From CAYGVT01 sp964353355 (GTDB taxonomy: Archaea; Thermoplasmatota; DTKX01; GCA-020343715): DNA of 8,508 bases. Every line of letters begins with the position of its first letter. Within the stretch, counting starts at the first letter, position 1. The stretch spans positions 1-8,508 of the forward strand of contig CAYGVT010000104.1 of the NCBI GenBank assembly GCA_964353355.1, in the 5' to 3' direction. Shown here piece by piece: positions 1-5,995 of the stretch. The notes beneath the pieces were generated by a model that saw only the letters and a program-made list of their open reading frames with translations, did no database searches and was not told where the DNA came from. The position numbers were made by a program, and so were the translations under genes.

Positions 1-974
1 CCGAAGCCGACGATGAGGAAGGGCGTCAGGCGCGGGTCCGTGCCGTAGCCGTACACGTAGTAGAGGCCGGCCACGCCCAGCAGGCTCATCGCGACGACTA
101 TGAAGCCCGTGACCGCGCCGCCGCGCATGGCTATCTGCAGCGCGCGGTTGGCGTCCTCGCGGGAGGCCTGCGCGACTTTGATGTTGGCGCGCACGGACAC
201 GTACATGCCCACGTAGCCCGCGATGCCCGAGCAGACAGCGCCGAACACGAACGCGCCCGCGATCCTTCCGCCGGTGGTGAAGTCGACGGTCACGCCTACG
301 ACGGCCAGGATGACGACCGCGAGCACGGCGGTGAGCATGAAGATGGTCGTGTACTGCCGCTTGAGGAAGGCGTCCGCGCCCTCGCGGATGGCGTCGGAGA
401 CCTCCTGCATCTTGGCCGAGCCGCCCTTCTGGCGCAACACCCACATCGCCATGACGAACGCGAACAGCACGCCGAGGATGGAGGCGATGGGGACGATGAG
501 GATGAGCCACGACGCCTCTGTCCCCGAGCCCACGAAGACCTCGGCCCTGTCGCCGTCGGTCGTGACGTGCAGCTCGACCGGGCCCACGATGGCGCGGATG
601 AGGAACGGCTCGTCCCTGGGGGTGCTGTGGTTGGGCGTCCACTTGAACTCGACCTTGAGCTCGGAGCCGCTCGCGACCGAGATGTGCTTGGTGGCGTTGA
701 GCTCCACCACGCCACCGGGCGAGGGGTCGCCGATCCACATCGTGAGGTTCTCGCTGAGGTCCGTCATGCCCGTGTTGACGACATTGGCCACGACGATGAC
801 CTCGTCGTCGAGGCTGACGGCCCGGACGCGCTGGTCCTCGTTGATGAGGAAGTGCACCTGCACCTCGCCTTGGATGTTCAGGACAGGTGCCGCGCTCGCG
901 ACGCCCGCGACCAAAGCCAGCAGAGCGAATGCCAAGACCGCCAGGGACCGTAGGCTCAGGGGCCTGTTGTCCAT
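1..974 (-). CDS. hppA: Membrane-bound ion-pumping pyrophosphatase, 5' part, with N-terminal extracytoplasmic domain
   Basis: Partial gene running off the left edge; 324 codons are visible from ATG at 974. Membrane pyrophosphatases hydrolyse cytoplasmic PPi and pump H+ or Na+ outward. Canonical family features start at about residue 154: a first membrane helix (154-180), then GSAKM..EVSDAIREGADAFL..QY (185-208), a helix at 209-231, then FGAVCSGIAGYVGM and VRANIKVAQAS (244-271) and MRGGAVTGF (283-291), all matching the usual N-terminal third. The catalytic Asp/Lys motifs and ion-selectivity residues lie beyond the window. Unusually, about 150 residues precede helix 1: a signal peptide (hydrophobic 11-25, ASA cleavage site after 28) and a beta-rich CARDB-like domain (about 30-150, with VVANVVNTGM..LSENLTMW) carrying three N-X-S/T sites (N76, N93, N115). 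An outside N-terminus is the normal topology of this family. The start is supported by GGTGGGAG just upstream and a TATA box near 1012. No frameshift is seen. Confidence 0.93.
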   Translation of the reverse strand, partial: MDNRPLSLRSLAVLAFALLALVAGVASAAPVLNIQGEVQVHFLINEDQRVRAVSLDDEVIVVANVVNTGMTDLSENLTMWIGDPSPGGVVELNATKHISVASGSELKVEFKWTPNHSTPRDEPFLIRAIVGPVELHVTTDGDRAEVFVGSGTEASWLILIVPIASILGVLFAFVMAMWVLRQKGGSAKMQEVSDAIREGADAFLKRQYTTIFMLTAVLAVVILAVVGVTVDFTTGGRIAGAFVFGAVCSGIAGYVGMYVSVRANIKVAQASREDANRALQIAMRGGAVTGFIVVAMSLLGVAGLYYVYGYGTDPRLTPFLIVGF

Positions 975-1008
975 CTCTCCCACCGGGGGGGCAGAACCCA
1001 ACGCCGCG

Positions 1009-1026
1009 ATATATTCGTTTCGGTTT
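1009..1026 (-). promoter_or_regulatory. BRE/TATA promoter of the pyrophosphatase gene
   Basis: On the minus strand this reads a purine-rich BRE-like block (GAAACCGAAACG) followed by AATATAT. The TATA centre is about 38 nt before the ATG at 974, which predicts a transcript start near 986 and a leader of roughly 12 nt containing GGTGGGAG as ribosome site. The AT-rich core is conspicuous in very GC-rich flanks. Confidence 0.65.
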
Positions 1027-1064
1027 CATGGACGCGGCGGTGCACCGGGAGGGTCGCCCCCCGG

Positions 1065-1096
1065 GATGGGACGCATCCCTGACAGGGACGCCCATC
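1065..1096. other. Two-part inverted repeat between two genes
   Basis: The outer arms GATGGG (1065-1070) and CCCATC (1091-1096) are perfectly complementary. The inner arms TCCCT (1076-1080) and AGGGA (1084-1088) enclose a 3-nt loop. It begins about 28 nt after the stop codon of the 86-aa winged-helix gene and lies upstream of the pyrophosphatase promoter. It could end or stabilise the upstream transcript or be a protein-binding dyad. It has no T-tract, so it is not a standard archaeal terminator. Confidence 0.4.
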
Positions 1097-1124
1097 GAGG
1101 GTGCCGGCGGTGGGGAGGGATTGC

Positions 1125-1385
1125 TCACCCGTAGGCAGGGTCGTCGGCGTCCGACGGGTTCACGGGCGGGGCGGGCCCCGTCCTGGCGAGCGGCCGCACG
1201 TAGGTCCGGTCCTCGAGGGGCTCGAGCTCGACCAGGCGCTTGCGCACGAGCGACCGCAGCGCGAGCTCGAACGCGCCCGAGCGCATGCCGAGCGAGCCGC
1301 GCAGCTCCTCGACCGTGACCGGGTAGCGGCGGCAGGCCTCCTCGAGGATGCGCCTCTCGTCAGACGTCACGCTCACCGTGCCCAT
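1125..1385 (-). CDS. Small winged-helix protein, 86 aa
   Basis: Predicted small DNA-binding protein. Residues 8-66 have the pattern of a winged helix: a first helix (DERRILEEACRRY), a helix-turn-helix (VTVEELRGSLGMRSGAFELALRSLVRKRL, about 23-51) and a short hairpin wing with Tyr-Val (VELEPLEDRTYVRPL). The last 20 residues are Pro/Asp-rich and probably disordered. The start is ATG at 1385, with GGAGGGG about 8-10 nt upstream in the 45-nt gap after the 111-aa gene. That spacing suggests it is the last gene of a three-gene operon starting at 3010. The family looks like the short winged-helix regulators common in archaea. Target and role cannot be read from sequence, and a nucleic-acid-binding role other than transcription is possible. 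Confidence 0.75.
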   Translation of the reverse strand: MGTVSVTSDERRILEEACRRYPVTVEELRGSLGMRSGAFELALRSLVRKRLVELEPLEDRTYVRPLARTGPAPPVNPSDADDPAYG

Positions 1386-1430
1386 GCGCCCGCGCCCCTC
1401 CGCCCTCCACGCCCGGCCCGCCGCGCGCCC

Positions 1431-1766
1431 TCACATGTAGGCCCGCGAGTCGGGGGCGGCCTTCTCCTCCGCCCTCTCCTTGGCCTGGTCCAGGATGTCG
1501 ATGGCGATGACCATCTGGCCAGGGATGAGCCGGAGGATCCTGCCCACCTTCTTGCGGCCCTTGTCGCGCGAGGTCGAGGGCCCGCCCTCGCCGGGCGCGT
1601 CTATCTCCATGCAGATGGCGTCCATGCTGCCGATGGCCGTGTAGCCCTTGAACTCGCCCTCCGTTGTCAGCGGCTCGTCGCGCGTCATCATGGAGATGAT
1701 GCGGTAGTGCGAGCCCGGCGTGAGCTTTGGCACGTCGGGCCTCTTCGCGTCCTTCCTCTGGTCCAT
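1431..1766 (-). CDS. Conserved-looking small protein of unknown function, 111 aa, possible Sm-like barrel
   Basis: I do not recognise a named family with certainty. The start is the ATG at 1766, which overlaps the upstream stop by one base (TGATG) and has a strong ribosome site, GAGGAGGA, 6 nt ahead. A longer in-frame extension exists upstream but only shadows the winged-helix gene. The body reads as short beta strands: SHYRIISMM (19-27), EGEFKGYTAIGSMDAICMEI (36-55), KVGRILRLIPGQMVIAIDIL (73-92), followed by a charged helix. The pattern of a Gly-containing strand pair, a charged variable loop (58-72) and a final strand with PGQMVIAIDI resembles a small Sm/SH3-like barrel; this is inference. 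Translational coupling to the double winged-helix protein suggests a linked function in DNA or RNA regulation. Confidence 0.8.
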   Translation of the reverse strand: MDQRKDAKRPDVPKLTPGSHYRIISMMTRDEPLTTEGEFKGYTAIGSMDAICMEIDAPGEGGPSTSRDKGRKKVGRILRLIPGQMVIAIDILDQAKERAEEKAAPDSRAYM

Positions 1767-3010
1767 CAGCCGTCCTCCTCGGATTCGTGCTTCCTCTCCT
1801 CTACGTCGCTGCCGTCCCTGCCGTCCCTGCCGTCCCTGCCGCCCCTGCCGCCCCTGTCGCCACTGTCGCCACTGTCGCCACTGTCCTGCCCGCCCGCCGC
1901 GCCCCCGCCCCTCTCCTCGATGAGGCGCTCGAGGTGCGCGACGGTCTCCCTGTAGGCCGCGAGCGAGGATTTGGCGTGCTCCTCCGTGAAGTTCCACGCC
2001 ACGGGCAGGTCCCCGTACCGCAGGCGCATGCCCTTGGGGGACCGCGGGGTCCCCCCCACGAGGGTCCGCTCGAGCAGGTCCAGCCCCTCGAGCTTGCGCA
2101 GGTGGCGGTAGACCGTGGGCTTGCTCGCGTCCAGCTTGGCCATGAGCTGCTCGACCGTCCACGTCCTGTCGCACCGCTCGATGAGGCACCCCTGGAGCAG
2201 CCTCCAGGCCACGCTCTCCTCCACGCCCTCGTCGCCCTCGGGCGCCCTGCCCTCGGAGACGTAGCCGATGGCGAGCATGAGCTCCCTCATCTTCTCCTCT
2301 GCCGACGCCCCGGGGTCCGGCCGGCCGCGCTCCCGCAGCACGAGCCTGAACGAGACGTGCGACAGGGAGCGGTCGCGCTCGGCCTCCGCGCCCTCCCCCT
2401 TGCCCTCCCTCTCTCGCGCGCGCCTTCGCCCTTCCCACTCCCTCCAGACGACTTCCACGCGCTCGCGCAGGCCCTCGAGCGCGCACTCGGCCCCGAGCTC
2501 CGTGAACCTCCACGCGCGCGAGATGCTGCCGAACCGGAGCCCGTACCGCCTGCGGCGGGACTGCCCCGCGCGCGCCCCACCGTCGCCGCCCTCGCCGCCG
2601 TCACCGCCGCCACCTCCGTCCCCGCCGTCCCCGTGCGAGAGCAGCTCCAGGTCGCGGAGCTTGTTGAGGTGGCGGTAGATGGTGGGGCGGGAGGCGCCAA
2701 GCTCGCGCTCGAGCTCCTCGATGGTGAAGGCGTGGTGGGGTCGCGCCAGCAGGCAGCCCACCATGAGACGGTACGGGGTGGACTCCAGCACCTCGGCGCC
2801 TGGCCTCACGGGGTCGGAGCCGCCCAGCCCCTGCACGGCGCTCTGCCGCGGCCGGCCTCGCCTGCGCCGCGCGCCCAGGGGCGGGACCTCGAGCCCCCCG
2901 GGCAGGTAGCCGATGTCGCGCAGCAGCGCGGCCGCGACCGCGTCGGGGTCGTGGCTCGCGGTGGGAGGGGTGTGGTTGACGAGCGCTAGCGTGAAGACCG
3001 TCGGCTGCAT
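1766..3010 (-). CDS. DNA-binding protein with two tandem winged-helix modules, 414 aa
   Basis: Predicted transcription regulator built from an internal duplication. Each copy has a leading strand (VFTLALVNH at 5-13; VSFRLVLRE at 219-227), a helix ending in IGY (33-35; 248-250), a helix with YRLMVGCLL or AWRLLQGCL, a helix-turn-helix (TIEELERELGASRPTIYRHL, 96-115; TVEQLMAKLDASKPTVYRHL, 285-304) and a motif YGLRFGSISRAWRFTE or LRYGDLPVAWNFTE. The leading strand being present in both copies supports the ATG at 3010 as the true start. The first wing is expanded by a Gly/Asp run (127-147) followed by RRRR. The C-terminus (368-414) is a Gly/Asp/Arg repeat tail followed by an acidic end. ArsR- or IclR-like helix-turn-helix is the nearest comparison. 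Two modules in one chain could act as a built-in dimer. It heads a probable operon with the 111-aa and 86-aa genes. Confidence 0.85.
   Translation of the reverse strand: MQPTVFTLALVNHTPPTASHDPDAVAAALLRDIGYLPGGLEVPPLGARRRRGRPRQSAVQGLGGSDPVRPGAEVLESTPYRLMVGCLLARPHHAFTIEELERELGASRPTIYRHLNKLRDLELLSHGDGGDGGGGGDGGEGGDGGARAGQSRRRRYGLRFGSISRAWRFTELGAECALEGLRERVEVVWREWEGRRRAREREGKGEGAEAERDRSLSHVSFRLVLRERGRPDPGASAEEKMRELMLAIGYVSEGRAPEGDEGVEESVAWRLLQGCLIERCDRTWTVEQLMAKLDASKPTVYRHLRKLEGLDLLERTLVGGTPRSPKGMRLRYGDLPVAWNFTEEHAKSSLAAYRETVAHLERLIEERGGGAAGGQDSGDSGDSGDRGGRGGRDGRDGRDGSDVEERKHESEEDG
1809..1880 (-). repeat. 9-bp tandem repeat, eight units, inside the winged-helix gene
   Basis: Eight uninterrupted 9-bp units on the plus strand: three CTGCCGTCC, two CTGCCGCCC, three CTGTCGCCA. 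They stay in frame and encode tripeptides of the GDS, GGR and DGR type in the C-terminal tail. Units cluster by variant, as expected from recent local duplication. Copy number could vary between strains without breaking the frame. Confidence 0.9.
2576..2632 (-). repeat. Gly/Asp low-complexity tract in the first winged-helix module
   Basis: Simple-sequence stretch of Gly and Asp/Glu codons (GGN, GAY), encoding residues 127-145 of the 414-aa protein. It sits where the wing hairpin of the first module should be; the second module has an ordinary-length wing there. It is probably a slippage-driven insertion. Confidence 0.75.
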
Positions 3011-3055
3011 CCCCTGGCGTGGCCCGATGCCGGCCGCTTGGTAGGGATTGCGGGG

Positions 3056-3070
3056 GCCTTAACCCTTTCC
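3056..3070 (-). promoter_or_regulatory. Possible promoter of the winged-helix cluster
   Basis: On the minus strand this reads GGAAAGGGTTAAGGC, closely similar to GGAAGGGTTATTACG upstream of the coiled-coil gene. The TTAA core is about 50 nt before the ATG at 3010, predicting a leader of about 25 nt. The match to a TATA box is weak, so the cluster could also be read through from the sugar-nucleotide gene that ends at 3094. Confidence 0.4.
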
Positions 3071-3093
3071 GTGGGCGCCCTTTACGGGGGGGG

Positions 3094-4221
3094 TCACGCC
3101 CTGCCCTCGACGCGGGCGTCGTGGAGCCGCGCGCCGGCGGCCGCGGACGCGCCGCGGCCGAGGACGGACTCCGCGAGCCGCGCGCCCCTGCCCACCGTGC
3201 ATCCCTCGTCGAGGATGCTGCGCAGCAGGATGGCATCCTCCTCGACCCGCGCGCCCCGCAGCAGCAGGCTGTCCTCGAGGGACGCGCCCCCGGCGACCGT
3301 GACGCCCGGGTGGAGGAACGAGCGCACCACGGCCGCGCCCGCGGCCACCCGGGACGATGAGAGCAGCATCGCGGGGCCCTCGATGGACGCGCCCTCCTCG
3401 ACGATCGCCCCCTCCTCGATGATGACGGGGCCCTTGACCTCGACGCCAGGCAGCTCGGCGCCCGCGCCCTCCCGCTCGACGACCGCCCGGTTGGCTGAGA
3501 TGAGGTCCGAGGGCCGGCCGATGTCCATCCAGAGGCCGTCCAGGCGGCGGCCGTAGAGGGCGTGGCCGGCCCTCAGGAGCGCGGGGAACAGGTCTCTCGA
3601 GAAGTCGAACCTGGTGTCGGGGGGCACGTGCGCGAGCACGTCGGGTTCGAGGACGTAGATGCCCGCGTTGATGAGGTCCGAGAACACCTCGTCCGCGCGC
3701 GGCTTCTCCTTGAACCGGACGATGCGGTCGTGGCCGTCGAGGCCCACGATGCCGTACTCCATCGGGGTGGCCGTGGTGGTGAGCGCCATCGTGACCGCGC
3801 CGCCGTGCGCGCGGTGGAAATCGACGAGCCCGGCCAGGTCCACGTCCGCGAGCACGTCGCCGCTTATGACCACGAAGGTCGAGCCGAGCTCCCGCTCGTT
3901 CTTCTTCACGGCGCCCGCGGTGCCCAAGGGCTCGCGCTCGATGGAGAACGCGACCCGGGCGCCCCCGAGCGAGGACCTGTCGAGGCCCTGGATGACGGCG
4001 TCCGGCATGTAGGCCGTGGTGACGATGATGTCGCGGACGCCCGCGCGCACGAGCGAGCCCATCGCGTAGTCGATGCAGGCGCGCCTTCCCACCGGCACCA
4101 TCGGCTTGGGCATGTGGCGCGTGAGCGGGCGCAGCCGCGTGCCCTCGCCGCCCGCGAGAACCACGGCCTTGACGCCGCGGCCGCCGTCGTCGCCGTCGCC
4201 GCCGCCGCCGTCGCCGCCCAT
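3094..4221 (-). CDS. Nucleotide-sugar pyrophosphorylase with left-handed beta-helix domain
   Basis: Transfers a nucleotidyl group from an NTP to a sugar 1-phosphate, giving an NDP-sugar and PPi for glycan synthesis (COG1208 type). Numbered from ATG at 4221 (375 aa): signature LAGGEGTRLRPLT (22-34) with PKPMVPVG (38-45), EPLGTAGAVK (97-106), metal-binding ISGD (119-122), EKP (172-174), NAG (185-187) and WMDIGRP (231-237). Residues from about 255 form hexapeptide-like turns (VIIEEGAIVEEGASIEG) of a beta-helix. The GTAGAVK form favours mannose-1-phosphate guanylyltransferase-like enzymes, but glucose or other sugars and dTTP/UTP cannot be excluded. Start choice: a GTG at 4230 overlaps the upstream stop, but GGTGAG lies 5-6 nt before the ATG at 4221, so ATG is preferred. 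An odd Gly/Asp run of about 15 residues precedes the catalytic domain. Cotranscription with the coiled-coil gene is likely. Confidence 0.92.
   Translation of the reverse strand: MGGDGGGGDGDDGGRGVKAVVLAGGEGTRLRPLTRHMPKPMVPVGRRACIDYAMGSLVRAGVRDIIVTTAYMPDAVIQGLDRSSLGGARVAFSIEREPLGTAGAVKKNERELGSTFVVISGDVLADVDLAGLVDFHRAHGGAVTMALTTTATPMEYGIVGLDGHDRIVRFKEKPRADEVFSDLINAGIYVLEPDVLAHVPPDTRFDFSRDLFPALLRAGHALYGRRLDGLWMDIGRPSDLISANRAVVEREGAGAELPGVEVKGPVIIEEGAIVEEGASIEGPAMLLSSSRVAAGAAVVRSFLHPGVTVAGGASLEDSLLLRGARVEEDAILLRSILDEGCTVGRGARLAESVLGRGASAAAGARLHDARVEGRA
4174..4218 (-). repeat. Gly/Asp low-complexity tract at the N-terminus of the pyrophosphorylase
   Basis: A GGN/GAY run encoding roughly fifteen Gly and Asp residues, ending just before VKAVVLAGG. 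Typical family members start directly at that strand. The Val before KAVVL is GTC, not a start codon, so the tract is most likely translated. Confidence 0.7.
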
Positions 4222-4226
4222 CGGGC

Positions 4227-5099
4227 TCACCGCCTGAGGTTCACGCGGCCCTTCTCCTTGAGGGCCAGGAGGATATCGTCCTCGGCCTGCTTCTGCGCCT
4301 CCTCCGAATCGAACCGCTCGCGGACCTGGCGGTTGAGCTCCTCGACCTCGGCGCGCTCCTGCTCCAGCTCCTGGCGGGCCGCGCGCCTGAGCTCCATGAC
4401 CTTGCCGCGCATCTCGACGCCCTTCTGGTGGTACTTGTCAGCGAGCGCGCGCGCCTCGAGCATCTCCTTGTGCTTCCTGTCGCCCTCTGCGACCAGGTGG
4501 TTGATCTGCTCGATGTGCTCGACGACGCGCTTGTGGACCGCCTCGGCCTCGGCGTTGAGCCTCAGCACCTCCTGGTGCTCCTCCTCCGCCCTCTTGAAGG
4601 CCTCGTCGATCATGCCCTCGAGCGAGCCGGCCTGGAGCGTGAGGTCCTCCTGCTCGGGCGCGTGGGCCTCGAGCGCCTTGAGCTCCTTGGTCTTCAGGCG
4701 TATCTCGTCGAGCAGCTCGCGCTCCTCCACGATGCTGCTCTCCTGCGTCTGGTGGCGCATCTCGAGCTCCCGCACCTCGAGGCGGAGCGTCTCGACCGTG
4801 CCAGGCATCTTCCTGTCCACGCGCTTGCTGACGGCGCGCTTGCGCTCGATGAGGGCCTTGGCCTTCGTCTGGAACTCGGTGCGGCGCTCCTTGTGCTTCC
4901 TCATCTCGGCGACGAGCGCGTCCCGCTCGACCTTCAGCTTGTTCATCTCCTCGATGCGCTCGCGCTTCTGCTGGTGCACGGTGTCGCGCTCGGAGCGGGC
5001 CGCCACGGCGCGGGCGTTCTGCTCGTCGCGCTTGGCGACCGTCTCTTGGTACCGCCTCTCGGCGGAGTCTACCTCCGTCCTCCTGGATTTGGGCCGCAT
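4227..5099 (-). CDS. COG1340-type archaeal coiled-coil protein, 290 aa
   Basis: Almost wholly helical, charged protein with heptad-like spacing from residue 8 to about 275 and a Pro/Gly break at KMPGTVET (about 108-115). The second half carries features I associate with the uncharacterised archaeal coiled-coil family COG1340: LRLEVRELEMRHQTQESS, then HKEMLEARALADKYHQKG, and a short C-terminal ILLALKEKGRV end. No enzyme motif is present; phosphatase labels sometimes given to this family are not supported here. Function is unknown; a structural or scaffold role is plausible. The ORF is open for 21 more codons upstream, but a TATA-like element lies inside that stretch about 32 nt before the ATG at 5099, so I take 5099 as a leaderless start. 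Its stop is 5 nt from the downstream pyrophosphorylase ATG. Confidence 0.88.
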   Translation of the reverse strand: MRPKSRRTEVDSAERRYQETVAKRDEQNARAVAARSERDTVHQQKRERIEEMNKLKVERDALVAEMRKHKERRTEFQTKAKALIERKRAVSKRVDRKMPGTVETLRLEVRELEMRHQTQESSIVEERELLDEIRLKTKELKALEAHAPEQEDLTLQAGSLEGMIDEAFKRAEEEHQEVLRLNAEAEAVHKRVVEHIEQINHLVAEGDRKHKEMLEARALADKYHQKGVEMRGKVMELRRAARQELEQERAEVEELNRQVRERFDSEEAQKQAEDDILLALKEKGRVNLRR

Positions 5100-5126
5100 C
5101 GGACCGCGCGGGGTAGCGCGTGGGGG

Positions 5127-5141
5127 CGTAATAACCCTTCC
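5127..5141 (-). promoter_or_regulatory. Promoter of the coiled-coil/pyrophosphorylase pair
   Basis: The minus strand reads GGAAGGGTTATTACG, an isolated AT-rich core in a GC-rich gap. Its centre is about 32 nt from the ATG at 5099, the spacing expected for a leaderless archaeal transcript. This decides the start codon against the longer ORF. Confidence 0.6.
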
Positions 5142-5162
5142 GGGACAGACCGTCCATGGCAT

Positions 5163-5178
5163 GCCCGCGCGCGGGGGC
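5163..5178 (-). terminator. GC hairpin directly after the PKD gene
   Basis: GCCCGC can pair with GCGGGGGC (one bulge) immediately after the stop codon at 5179. There is no T-run, so termination is uncertain; it may only protect the mRNA end. Confidence 0.25.
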
Positions 5179-5961
5179 TCAGAGGTGGTACTCGACCTGC
5201 ACCTGGAACGAGTACTCGACCGTGCGCGGCAGCCCCGCCGTGGTGTACCGGACCTCGACGCTGAAGCTGCCGTCGACCACGATCTGGGCGAGCGGGACGT
5301 CGAGCGTCTTCTCCTGGTCGTCCAGCGTGGGGTTCACCAGCTGGGTGGCCGAGTTGGCGATGAGCCGGCCGCTCTTGTCGTAGACGAACATGTCCACGTT
5401 GTTCGGGATGAGCTCGGTCTGGGAGTTCCTCGTCTTGAATCGCAGCGTGAGCACGACGCGGTTCGCCTCGCCCTTGACGGCGACGGTGTTGTTGTCGGAC
5501 ATCTGGGTCGCCGAGACGGAGCCCTGGGAGGTCTGGTTGAGGTCGATGAATGCCATGAGCGTGTCCGTGTCGTTCTGGCCGTCCTTGCGCTCGACCACGA
5601 GCGTCACCAGGTACACGCCAGGCTCCTCGAAGATGTGGGAGACGTCCTTGCCGTCGGCCTCGTGCACCAGCGTGCCGTTGACGCTGGCGGAATCGAAGTC
5701 CCACCAGTACTGGGCGATGGGGCCCGTCGAGCCGGACGCGTTGAAGCCCACTATCTGGCCCGCATCATCGATGACGTCGGGGCCGGCGTCGGCGACGACG
5801 GGGTCCTTCTTCCCGTCGCCGTTGCCGTTCCCGTCGCCGCCGTCGCCCCCGCCGCCCCACATGGTGGCCACGGCGAGGCTTATCACGACGACGACCACGA
5901 CCAGGATGCCGTACAGGACGCGCCTGTCCTTCAGCATCGACTTGTCCAGCTTGAGCCTCAT
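5179..5961 (-). CDS. Membrane-anchored surface protein with PKD domain, 260 aa
   Basis: Predicted extracytoplasmic protein tethered by one N-terminal helix. Residues 1-14 are basic (RLKLDK, KDRR) and 15-34 hydrophobic (VLYGILVVVVVVISLAVAT), with no cleavage motif, so it is an anchor with the rest outside. A Gly/Asp/Asn linker follows (36-50). Residues 53-140 form a PKD domain: DAGPDVIDDAG, WWDFDS and HIFEEPGVYLVTLVV are the usual strands. Residues 148-260 form a second beta-sandwich, with MFVYDKSGRLIANSA and FSVEVRYTT resembling PPC-type or other small adhesion domains; this assignment is inference. Five N-X-S/T sites (N74, N95, N130, N142, N157) would suit glycosylation. A strong TATA box about 28 nt before ATG 5961 indicates a leaderless transcript. 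A role in cell-surface binding or envelope structure is likely, partner unknown. Confidence 0.87.
   Translation of the reverse strand: MRLKLDKSMLKDRRVLYGILVVVVVVISLAVATMWGGGGDGGDGNGNGDGKKDPVVADAGPDVIDDAGQIVGFNASGSTGPIAQYWWDFDSASVNGTLVHEADGKDVSHIFEEPGVYLVTLVVERKDGQNDTDTLMAFIDLNQTSQGSVSATQMSDNNTVAVKGEANRVVLTLRFKTRNSQTELIPNNVDMFVYDKSGRLIANSATQLVNPTLDDQEKTLDVPLAQIVVDGSFSVEVRYTTAGLPRTVEYSFQVQVEYHL
5812..5856 (-). repeat. Gly/Asp/Asn linker tract in the PKD protein
   Basis: Simple-sequence coding tract of Gly with Asp or Asn codons (residues 36-50), joining the membrane anchor to the PKD domain. A flexible spacer is expected here; the base pattern is the same GGN/GAY type seen in the two other proteins with such tracts. 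Confidence 0.7.
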
Positions 5962-5984
5962 GCGGCCTTGATAGGGCGGGCGAC

Positions 5985-5995
5985 TTTATAAATTA
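5985..5995 (-). promoter_or_regulatory. Strong TATA box of the PKD gene
   Basis: The minus strand reads TAATTTATAAA, the best TATA match in the window, centred about 28 nt from ATG 5961. Transcription would start at or next to the start codon, giving a leaderless mRNA. Confidence 0.75.

Noticed and set aside
223..1134. Plus-strand open frame of about 303 codons at the left end
   Set aside because: Antisense to the partial pyrophosphatase gene, whose minus-strand translation matches the family closely.
1809..1880. Short direct repeats considered as a CRISPR-like array
   Set aside because: Units are 9 bp, contiguous, without spacers, and in coding frame.
1767..2513. Upstream extension of the 111-aa protein to about 360 codons
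   Set aside because: The extension is a shadow of the winged-helix gene (Arg/Gly/Ala-rich). The ATG at 1766 has a strong ribosome site and TGATG coupling.
1727..2989. Plus-strand open frame of about 420 codons
   Set aside because: It mirrors the double winged-helix gene; the product is Ala/Pro/Leu/Arg-rich with no motif, while the minus frame shows two matching domains.
3562..5991. Very long plus-strand open frame of about 809 codons
   Set aside because: It crosses three well-supported minus-strand genes, its product is low-complexity Ser/Arg/His/Val-rich, and it has no recognisable domain. High GC makes antisense frames stay open.
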